The notes below the pieces were generated by a model. The model did not search any database. It saw only the letters and a program-made list of their open reading frames with translations, and was not told the origin of the DNA. Both the position numbers and the translations under genes were made by a program. Of a stretch of DNA of 64,000 nucleotides, positions 10,401 to 22,400 are shown piece by piece; the first letter of the stretch is position 1; every line of letters starts with the position of its first letter. Source of the stretch: Incurvaria masculella. Lineage: Eukaryota > Arthropoda > Insecta > Lepidoptera > Incurvariidae. The DNA lies in the NCBI GenBank assembly GCA_946894095.1, contig OX335647.2:21966001-22030000 (forward strand), given 5' to 3'.

Positions 10401-13400
10401 GCAACGAAAAAGTTGGGCGCCAATCCGGGCCCTCCAACAGGCAAAGCAATTACCAACCTTAATTAAATCTCTTTGTGGTTCAAATTCGCCCAGTCTAGGC
10501 TTCTCCATTCGTCCCGAATCGATCCGAAAAAGGTTGGATTAAGGTTGAAATTGGCACCAGAGCGATATTTCGGCGCGTCTGGCGAGTCTTAAATGGCCTA
10601 ATCGTATTATTCGGACACGGTTCCCGGCTCCGCAGCGACCGGGCGAGGGTCGGGAGGAAACGTGAGGCGAGACGTGAGGGCTCGCGTGAGGCACACACCC
10701 GAGTAAGGAAGAACGGGAGTGGTGCCAGAAACCCGCCTCTATAGCGCCAACGTAGCAGAGAATTGTGGTTGACATTAGGCTCGTAGCCTTTTTTTTTATG
10801 AAAAAGGTGCTCAGAAAAGCCAAAAACACCTCGCCTCGCGAAACCACGCTCAGCGAGGCGCCATGCCAGCGGATTTGCGGACTATGGCTGGGCTATCGAG
10901 CTTATTCAAATTACGTTTGAAGACTCCCAGGTTATAAGGTATGAGGAAAGGCATCCGCCGGTAGACAGTTCCATATCCTGGCGGTGCGGCAGAGAAAAGA
11001 GTTTGAGAAACGGTTCGTTCTCAAAAGCCTAATGTCAACCACAAGGGGGTGCTCTGATTCTCTGCGGCGGGTGCTCCGGATATAGGTAGGATGGGGAGGA
11101 ATGAGGGATGCAAGTTCCACAGAGCAACGTCCATAGTAGTACCTGTAAAACAGACTGAGCGACCCCACAAACCGTCTGTGGCTCAGTGACTCCAAGCCAG
11201 CGGTGATTTGTGGGTCCCCAACTAGACGGACCGCTCGGCGCTGAATTGAGTCTAAGGACGCCAGCAGGTTCTGGGGACTGCCTTTCCATATATGGCTACA
11301 GTATTCTATCACCGGCCTTATCTGTGATTTATAAAGAAGTAGTTGTACCGGTGAAAAGAACCTTCTGCAACGGTATGGGATCCCCAGTTTCTGCGATGCA
11401 ATTTTGGCCTTGTGATCCGTGACAGGTACGACGTTGCCTTGAAAACTTGAGAGGAGCGGAAAGGGTTCTACCTTGGCAGAGAAAACACAGCATTGGGTCT
11501 TACGAACGTTGAAGGCGACAAGGTTCTCCTGGCCCCAGTTGGCTACTTTCTCGAGAACAGCGTCTACCTTATTTACCACAGAACGTTGCGCCTCGATGGG
11601 CTGTGCATCTCTGCTCCTCCAATCCCTGACATACCCCTCATGCTCCGTGCTGTCATCAGCGTAACTGTGTATCATGCCGAGGGACAGTAAATCGTTAAAG
11701 TAAAAAGTAAAGCCTAGTGGCGCGGGGACTAGCCTAGCGTACCAGAGGCCTGGGTTCAATTTCGACTTGCACCACTGGCATTCTCTTTCCGAGTTCCATA
11801 AGTGCATTCCGTCACGAATGCGAGCTGCCCCATAGTTCGGAATCCATGTCAAACTGTGGGGACCTACAGGTGGTAGGGTTTTAACCCGCCCGGGTAGGTA
11901 CCATCGCATTGGATGAAAAGATGGTCGAAGCGGCAATGAAAAATTGTCCGTGTTTTCAATCCAGTTCAATGTAGCCGTGCTCATAAAAGGGAAGGTCCTA
12001 GCATGGCACCTAATTCTAATAATTAAATAAAGGCAAGTCCACCCGCCCCTGAGCCACGATTCATACACCAGTCAGTTCGGTTACGAAGAACGTGGCTACG
12101 CTGCCGCTACGCGAATTCCGTCGCCTCTCCCGTCCTTGCTTGCTCGTTGGGCACACACCGACGCGACGCGACAAGCACTCGACTTTTATAGGTACGCCTC
12201 TTCAGTGTTTTCGCAGTTGTAAGCGCCTCTTTTGCGGAGGCATCGAGCCTGTTTTCGGACCGTGGAAAGTTTTGCAGATGGGAGGGGGAAAAGTCCAAGA
12301 AATCGTTAAGTTCCGACTACAAGCGATGCCTGCCATTATGTTTGTTTATTTATCCTATCCTTTGTATTATTACAAAGTGCACTGAGATTTTCCAGAAATA
12401 CAGTGCTTACTATTGGCGCATGTAAGGGGTGTTTCTCGTATATGCGACCTTGATATTGCTAAAGCCGTGATATTACTCGTACGTCACATGAAAATTTTTA
12501 ATTTCACGGAAATATTCTTGAACGTATTCGTTTTAGTGACATTCACCTACATAAACTCGCCGGGTGAACAGGCAAGTGAGCGATAAAGCCTGACGTTTAT
12601 ATGTTTCGTAGATGCTAACTGTCAAACGGCGCATTGTACGGTTAAGTGACCTGAAATTTACCAGTTCGCATGGTAATAAATTCAAGTAAACGTCAGATAT
12701 ACTGAGTTAATTCATCATGGCACCCCCCCCCCCCTCTCTTTCGTAAAGAAGACAAAAAGATCTTCTTCACTACAGTTTATAAAATAAATCTTAATTTGGA
12801 GGAAGATAAATAAAACAAATATTTCATTTCATTATTTATCCGTTGAATTTTCTGGTACTCAAACTACCCTCGTCACAATTTGATTGATCCGCGGATTCGA
12901 TCAACTCGGTGAAGAAGAATCCGCAAAGAAACTTAATTGGACTATAAGTTATAAAAAAACCTCTTTTTTTCGTCCTCATTAATGATATGTTATGCCTCAC
13001 TTATGAATTCAATTCGCTCTGAAGTCTGACCTTCCGCAAAATTTAAAGAATATATGACCAGTGCGTCCTCCCGGGTATGACGTACGGGTGTGAAACGTGG
13101 ACTCTGACGGTCGCCGTTGTTCAGAAGTTGAAAGTTGCCCAGCGAGCAATGGAGCGAGCCATGATGGGAATATCGCTACGGGATATGGTGCGTAACGAGG
13201 CAACGCGCCGACACGTACCAGAGTTGCCGATATTGGACACCGGGTGGCTAAGCTCAAGTGGCAGGAGGGTCTGCCGAAGAGACGACGACCGTTGGAGTGA
13301 CCGTGTCCTACACTGGCGGCCGTGGACAGGGTAACGGAGTGGGGGAAGACCACCCGCCAGGTGGGACGACATCCAGTGCGTCGGCGGAAAGCAGTGGTTC

Positions 13401-16400
13401 CGTACCGCTGAGGGCCGGGAGGACTGGAGAAAAATTGGAGAGGCTTATGTCCAGCAGCGGACGCAAACACGCTGACTGACTGACTGACTGACATGAATTA
13501 ATACCTAAATGCTACTGTCGAACTAACTATTTTGGTAGAAGGGTCTAAGACTCGCATTATACTTTTGTAAATCTATTACTATACGGCTGAGATGAATAGT
13601 CGTAACAGAAACTAAGACTAACGAAAAGTAGTACTTTGTGACGTCAATTTGCGTTCCTTTGAGATTTCGTTCATGCAAAATGTGTCAAAGTGACGTCACA
13701 AAGTACTACTTTTGGTTAGTCTTAGTTTCTGTTACGACTATTTATCTCAGCCACGACTACGAGTAGCATCTTCATTGTTTCATTCTAAGAACGAGAGCTC
13801 ATCGCTTTTATTACTCTACGACTACGAGTGGCATCTTCATAGTTTCATTCTAAGAACGAGAGCTCATCGCTAAGTCGCTCGGGCGTTCTGTAATCATGGT
13901 GGGGACCCTCGTTGAATGAATATCCCATTACCCGTAAGAGGACGGCTCGGAGTCCTATCTCCGGGGGAAGGGACGCGTTGAGCGAGGCGTCGGGGTCACT
14001 ATCGACGCGCATCCTCGGAGCCGCTCCGATTCAGCAGCTTTCGGTAGGTTTCCAATAATCCAGGAGCAGCGACGAAGCATTTATTTTAAGGTGGCCCAAC
14101 CCGGCGGGCCTAACTCTTTCGTGGGCACGGTACAAAACCGTGCTGTTGCGCTCTGGGACCTTCTCTGTTTCAAAGAATAAGACAGGCTCCGTGTTAAGAA
14201 AGATGCAACATGTCCACAAAAAAGACAATGTGCATAGCGTATGATTTGGTAAGATTTACGAAAATTTTAATTTCAAATCGACTTATAGCTAAAAGTAAAC
14301 CACGACCGCTGTAGTCAAAAATCTAACAAAAACCAAATAGATTATAAATCTTGATTAAATAAGCTATGTCTGATGACTAATCTTCTTAAGATGTTCTTAC
14401 TTTATCATTGCGTAATCCACCTCCAAAGTTATTGTATAAAAGGCGCGAAAAATTCGAACATTCGGACCTTGTAACTTAGAAACCAAACACAATTTTACAA
14501 TGCCAATGGTCATCAGACATCTAGTTCGATCAAATAAAGTAATTTTGAGCAAAATTTTGGATCTCTGAAAAGAAATATGGGCGTGATCTTCTTTCCTCGT
14601 TTGTATGGGGAGATGAGCGGGATGGGCCACCTTAAGGCGCTAGGACTAGCCAACTACTCGCGCCATACAAATGCACTTTTTAACAAATGTAATAATATGT
14701 AGTGAAACGCTTCAGCAAATCCAAATAGAACTCCAGACTGATAATGGATTGTTAATATTTTTTGATTCCATCATTTATTTAAATTATAATAAAAATAAAA
14801 AAGTTGATTTTTCTCGTTAGAAATCTGAAAGTAATTCGATTTCTTGATATAAGCAAAAACAGCATATATGCATAAACAAAAAATTCCATTTGCTTTTAGA
14901 TTTCTACATTTAGTCAAAAAAGTTCGGAAAAGGACACCGTTTCCGCAATGTATTTTGTATAGAAAAAGGAAACATACATTAACGAAAATAGGTTGATTCC
15001 TAGACAAGGAATCATTTATTGTAAGAATGACACTTATAATCGTCAGACTTAGTTAGTTAACTTGGGGTGCCTCGTCTAACTTTGCGATTTGGCTAGTACC
15101 AGGGCCTTAATCAATTTATTTATTGGTTCATGAACAGAATAATAAACGATACTGATATTATATAATGAATTCCGTTCAGGAATATGTCGACATCCTGCAA
15201 GTAGTGAACACGGCATGCACATACAAACAACAAATTATCACATTATTAATGTAATACCTTTATTAAAACCGACGTTTCGAAAGGAGTTGCATCCAATCGT
15301 GGTCACGGGATCTCCGAAAGGTATTTAAAAGTTATCTTTCTTTCAAAATTGTTCGCGTAAGCCCCGCTTAAGGTGGCCCATCCCGCTCATCTCCCCATAC
15401 AAAAGGGGAAAGAAGATCACGCCCATATTTGTTGTCAGAGATCCAAAATTTTGCTCAAAATAGCTTTATTTGATCGAACTAGATGTCTGATGACCATTGG
15501 CATTGTAAAGTTGTGTTTGGTTTCTAAGTTATAAGGTCCGAAAGTTCGAATTTTTCGCGCGTTTAATACAATAACTTTGGAGGTGGATTACGCTATGATA
15601 AAGTAAGAACATCTTAAAAAGATTAGTCATCAGACATAGCTTATTTAATCAAGATTTATAATCTATTTGGTTTCTGTTAGATTTTGGACTACAGCGGTCG
15701 TGGTTTACTTTTAGCTATAAGTCGTTTTGTAATTAAAATTTTCGTAAATCTTACCAAATCATACACTATGCACATTGTCTTTTTTGTGGACATTTAGCAT
15801 CTTCCTCATCATGGAGCCTGTCTTTTTCTTTGAAACATAGAAGGTCCCAGAGCGCGACAGCACCGTGCCCGCGAACGAGTTAGTCCCGCCGGGTTAGGCC
15901 ACCTTAAGTACATTAATAATGTGTGAAAAACGCGAAAGCTTAAGATATATGAACAAATTATCAGTTTTAAACTTAATTAATTAGAAGAAAATTTTAAAAC
16001 TTAAAATCGAATGCAATTTAAACAACAAATTATCCCATTCAAAATGTATTAATTACCAACAAAATTTAATATTTAAACTTAATTCAACGTAAAATTCAGG
16101 TCAGTCTGAATGAAATTAAAATCATCCTAACTTACTCTTTGGATTAAAAACAAAATAAAATTAAAAACATAATTGATATCAGTAAATAACAATAAAACTC
16201 TGTAAAGATAATGCCCAGTGGCGCGACGCCTTGAGAATGCGATAAGCTGCGTGAAGCACCTTTGACCGCGGTTGGTTTCTGGATGGGTGACCATTTTCAA
16301 CCGTTGAGGCTGGCCGTGGTTTCCACGTAAAACTGTAGATTCCCTTCCTTACTTACTAGGTGGTAGGGTTAATGCCGCCCGAGTTAGTACTATCGCATTG

Positions 16401-19400
16401 AATGAACGATCGCCGAAGCGGCAATGAAAATTGTCCGTGTTTTCCATCCAGTTTAACGCAGCCGAGCAATATAAAGAAAGGTCCTGGCATGGCACCTAGT
16501 TCTCATGTGGTGTGTAAGGCTACTATCTGGCGGTCAGCTTGGTATTAGCCATCCATGTCCAGTTACCTAAAAAAAAGAAACATTCGTAGAACAAAATGCT
16601 TTATTAATTATTTAACCGTTAGTCGATTTAATCAGACCAACAATTAATCCGCTTGATTGAAACGATCTGACAGACTTTGCTTACAAGCATGAACTCGTAA
16701 TATTAATGAACTTATATTATAATTATATCTCAGATCTCTGATTGACTGAGCCGTAGATGTATCTGCTATCAGCTAACCATCAATAGATCTTGTAATTGGT
16801 TTAATTCACAAGTCAAATTAATTAGTTCTCGATTATATTGGATGTCAATCAATTTAATGAATATTAGAAGGATTTCGCACATAATCCAAACTATGCTCGG
16901 TTAACAATTACAGCGCACACATATATCAAACCAAAGAATATAGGTTCCAAATTATATTAAAACGACTTTAAATATTTTTTTATACTAAAAAATAAAGCGT
17001 ATAAGTATGGAATCCTAACAACATTGTCGACTGAAGAGAGAAATTAGTTCTAAAAACATTCTTGCATACGGTTTTTATGTTAAACGTGACACATGAATTT
17101 AGCCGGTGCTAATATTAATTAGTCATAAATTATCCAAAACATCTAAGAGTTTTATATGTAACAGTGTTAGATTTTATAATAAATTGCCCAAAGAGGTGAG
17201 AGATTTATGTGAACATTCTTTTAAAGTTAAGGTTAAGAAGTTGCTAACACAGAAGGCTTACTATTGTATTAAAGATGCCCTAGCTGATAAATTTGAATTT
17301 ACTGAGATTTTGACTGCCTGCTGACTGGGTACAAAAAGTATCCTATTATTATTACTATTTTGACTAATTTTATTTTTACTAATTTTTGACACCTGATACA
17401 TTTTGTACCTTTACTAATTTTATGATAAGTACTACTTGTAGTATGAAATTACTAACCAATCAATTTTGATTTGATACAATTTCGTATGAATAATGACTAT
17501 AGGGCTCTATACACCCGAGTTTTATTTTATTTTATTTCAGTTAAGCATTATTAGTTTCTCGGTATTGGTCAAAATCTCATATAGGAATCTATTATTACTT
17601 TATTAATAGGGCTCTCAAACCATTATACTCTTAATTTTCTGTAGGTGGTAGCATTTAAAGGGATATGTAACTATGTGATCAGCTGACAGTAGTAGTTTAT
17701 GACAAAACTTATAGTATTAAAACCTAATGTGCAAGTGTTTCACAGTGTTGTGTTGCCACTGGAGCAGTGCATCGCTTAAAGGTCCTTGCTTACGGTGACG
17801 CTTGGCTCGGGTTATCTCTTTCCCTAAAACATGGTTGAAAGAGGTAATGGCTGTGCCCGGCGTGATGCTCGTGAACGGGTGCTGTTTGTGGGGACTGGCC
17901 TGCTCCAATTGGCAACATATTAGTTGGAGGGGATTGTCTTTGCAAATAAAATGATATTTGTCATGAACTGTTGCATATGGCATGGATTGTAAATTTTGTG
18001 TATTCATGTGAATTTAGTGTTTTACCTATGTTTTTGTTAAAATAATTGACAAACACTTTAGTAAACTTAGACTAAGTGGACGTTGAAAAAAAAACAGCGC
18101 AGTTTCTTTCCAGTTCTTCTTCGCTGTGTTTTGTTTTGCTGAACTGGCCAATGATAAAATATGACAAATCCGAGTGCAGTGTACTGTCTATGGAGGATGA
18201 ATAAACAAACAATACAATACAATAGGTGCCCCATGACGCCCATGGGCTTTCGAACTTACTTGGTGTTACCAGAAAGCTATGCCGCCGACCGGCAAGGTGC
18301 TTTCCTAATTACTTTCAAAGGGCCCCAGGATATACTTTTGGGGAGAAACATTCGATAGAGAAGTGCATGCCACAGTTTATACAACCATGTAGATACCTTA
18401 GGGATCTACGGGATCGGTTTGTTCTGTTAGGAGGAATTTGGACAGTCAATGGGTGCGTTGACCGCCTGTTGCGTGTTGAGCGATGATATCAACACTATTA
18501 GTTATTCTGTGATATAAATTACGGAGGTTTAGAGGTATTTATAAGATTTAATTAATAGTGGGATTTAATAATATTATTCGTTACTTTCGAAGTGCGTTTA
18601 ACCGCCTCAATAGCTATCTGAATGAATATGTCTAATTACTTTTACCATACCTGACCTTGGTCCTTGACAATTCTTCGGTTATGCCCTATTTGCACATTCA
18701 GACACCCTAGTCCTGTTACTATCAGCGAATTTTAAAGAGACCTCCTTGTGCTAGTCCTGTCTAATAAAACATGGCGCACACTGCAATTCCATAATATAAA
18801 ATACTTAAATAATAAAGCTGAAGAGAGATGAACGCCTTAATCTCTAGAATAAGATTCAGGATTAAAAAATAGTTTTGTATTTGATAGCCAAATTTTTGAG
18901 GAAGGTTATAGGGTTATTTCGACATCACGCTACGACCCTTAAGAGCCGAGCAAAAGATAAAGAGTCAGAAAGAACGCTAAGCGAAAACGAAGTTACAGCG
19001 CGGGCGGACGATGCGACGCGGTGGATCGGAAGCCGAGGGCGCATCAAAACGAAATTGAACCAAGCGGAGACGGTGACATCAGCTAGTTACGTGATATAAT
19101 GGCAGCGGATCGGTGACAGGTCAGTGTGTCGGCTTCCGCGGACCGGACGACCACAATGCCTGGTGTTAGTGAAGCTCGGTGTCGGATGCAGACCGCACGA
19201 GCGAGCGGCACCGCGCACTCGCCGATCAACCTGTTATGTAACTATATGGGTGGCTACGGGCGAACACCACAAAAACTGTCAACCGTCGACCAGATAGTGT
19301 TTTAGACGGAAAAAACCGTCCAAGTGCGAGTCGGACTCGCACACGAAGGGTTCCGTATCATCGTACACGATTTAGCATAAAAAAATCACGTTTTATATAT

Positions 19401-22400
19401 TTTTTTAATTTTACCTGTTTGTTGTTATAGCGGCAAAATAAATACACTTTCTGTGAAAATTCCAGTTGCCTACCTATTACGGTTCATGAGATACAGACCT
19501 GTGACAGACGGAAGGACGGACGGACGGACGGACGGACAGCGGAGGCTTAGTAATAGGGCCCCGTTGGCACCCTTTGGGTACGGAACCCTAAAAACCACAA
19601 GGTTTATTACAAGATTGTAGAAATATTTTTTATGTACAGTGCGACATATGGCGAACGCCAGGCTCTCCGTCCGACGATGTTCATGGGTTTACGATTTTTT
19701 CTTACGAGTTCATTGGTCTATGGATACCTCATCCTATGGGTACTAATGATGCGCTTCATCCAATGTGCACGAATTAAGTGTATGGCATATACCAGAAAAA
19801 TATGGAAATGAACACGCTTACATATTTTATTAAAAACTATGGCACTTCAGTTAATCCTATATAGCATACTAGCCTATAAAATAATGGTCGGAAACTAGCG
19901 ATTGGTAAATACGAACAGATTCAACGAAGTATTACTCAAGTTTTTTGCCGACAGAGGCCAGAATTAGAATTAAATCAAAGTGATTGATAGGAAGTTTTCG
20001 TTTATTATATAATAGCAGATATCAGAACGGTTAGAATACGCAATATCTACGTGCGAACGTCGCACGTAGGGGTATTGGTGTCTAATATATGGTCTAAAAT
20101 ATTTTAATGGGTTTTTGGTGCTTATAGGTGTTAATAATTTATATTCGGTATAAAAAAAAAAAATTTGTATTAAAACACAGTTTTAAGTGATTTAAAAAAT
20201 ATATATATTCAAAAAAAGTACACAAAAAGAATTATCTAATAAAGTATGAATAATGCACACGGCTCTCGACCTCAGACGAGGAAGACAACAATAGAAATGC
20301 ATTGTTAACAATAAAAATTGAGATTTTTTTTATTCAGAGTCAATGTTAAGGTCATCCGCTGAGGTAGAGAGTCCTACATCTGGTAACAGAAATTCTAAAG
20401 CTTCGTGGGAAAGAGGCTGTTGTTTTCTTTTAATTCTATCGCGTTTACAGCTTAATAATACGTCGGAACTTAAAAGTAGTCTATTCATAATATCTGTATT
20501 ACAATCAGTCCTAGAAAATTTCCTTGCAAAATTTTTCCTATACTCCCTAAAATGTTTATTTCTGGCCTCTGCGGCTTCTTCAGACAGCTGCCCGATTGGC
20601 AGCATGGCGTGATTGATGACCAAAGTACCATGCATTAATATTTTATGAAGAGTCGGTGTCATCGGACACCAACTATATGTATTAACATAATATTCTGCCG
20701 TGCTTTCTAAAAAAGCTCCAAATTTCATTGTGTCTATAGGAAAACCACTTGTACTATCAAGTATCCATTCAATATTATTCCAATATCAGCTTTAGTTTTT
20801 TTATTAAATCTAGGTCAATACCAGTGATTCGAGCAGCTGTCTCAGGGTCCGAAAAAAATCGTCTAGAACTATTACCATCATTGGTATTTCCAAAATTAGT
20901 TTTCGGCATATCTACCAATAGCCCTGTTTCTTGTTGGAAAGCTAATTGAATCTTTTTCTTTATATTTTCGCTCGCTTTTTTTCGTCTTTATTAAGGCGCC
21001 ACTTTTGGAATGGTTTGTATCCTATGTGCAAGATAGTTTCATAAAATCTTATTCGAGCATGTAGAATAGACAGACCAAATCTGAGCGAAGTAGGGTCGAT
21101 TGCACTTTCATCTACTCTTTTAAGCGAGTTGAACTCTTTGGAGGTCTGCTTGCATATGTAGCATCTCATGGTGGAAGTGGTGCAAGTAGCTGCATTGCAC
21201 ACTTTGCCGTCTAACATGATGAGCAGTAAAACGTGCTTTACTTTGGCACATTTACCGGCCACGTCCACTTGTGTTTGCACTAAATTTTCAACTTGGCCTT
21301 CGATATCTGCTATTTCTTTTTTTGTAAGGTCGGTAGTTTCATGGGCGTATAGAATCCTTATTGGTCGACAAAAACGCGGTGATGAAGGTGCAGGATTCTG
21401 CCACCACACTTTTTTTGTACCACCCTCTTCACTTTGTAATCTCAGAGGCACAAGTGAGCTTATAAACACGTGGGAATCAGAATTGCTTGAATCCCCGAAC
21501 TTCTGCTTATGTTCTTGTTGCTTGGAGCCATCGCAACCCCACTTGCAGATAAGCGTCAAATTCTCTACTTCAGCATTATTTGCTTGGCTCAGAACCTCTT
21601 CTAAATACTTTATAAGACGCTGTGCCGTATGGTCTAGTAGATTTTGTAATTTCACTTCAGCAAGATTTTCGGAAATGTAGATGTCTTTCGGGTAACAATT
21701 AGTTTTTTCCCTTTGTATTAGCGAGTAACACGGGTATATACTTTCTAAACCAGTTCTCAGTATATTATACTGGTGTCTCGTTAGTTCTGCCTCCACAAAC
21801 TTTGCCAAAGCCTCTGCAGGCGATAATTTTACAATTTGGTTGCATTTTGCAGATTTAACCACTTTTCGGAACTTTTTGGCTCTAGTAGGAGTTTCCGATG
21901 CCTCATGAATTAACTTGGACAAGTCAGTATTACCGGCAGCTCTTTCACTCAAACCGGCAGCATAGGTAAGCTTTTCGTGACAGTAACTTGTTCGAATGTC
22001 TTTTGTCTTGCGCCTCTTTGTTCTTTCACTACATTCCGAGAATTCCTTAGCGGGTCGCCCGACTTTTGGGATCACCCAGGTAGGAATTGTAATAGATTCA
22101 CTAAGCCATTGTTTATTTGTTTTGCAGAACCGGCTCTCTTTGTATGAAGCGGCTACCCATTTAGCCTTGAAATAATGCTTGAAGGACTTTAAACTCTCGT
22201 TCAGTAACGAAAGTTTGTCTTTTGGGCACTTGGTGGTTTTTTCAAGTTCATTCACTAAAAACTGAAGTTTCCCATCCATTTTTAAAAAATCCAAAAATAC
22301 CTATGTTAGTAAGGTAGGGTTTTAAAAATGCATGTTTTTTCGTTCGTGCCACCCTCATTTCTATATGTTGCAAAATAGGAGGGCGGAAACATGCGGAAAA

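Noticed and set aside
10932..12068. A single 378-residue protein
   Set aside because: A chance fusion of an antisense SINE (11699-12035) with a truncated LINE reverse transcriptase; there is no ATG at the LINE part.
13621..13720. TGACGTCA pair as a functional cAMP-response enhancer of the cyclase gene
   Set aside because: The sites are at the arm tips of a foldback transposon and are palindromic by construction; no evidence of regulation.
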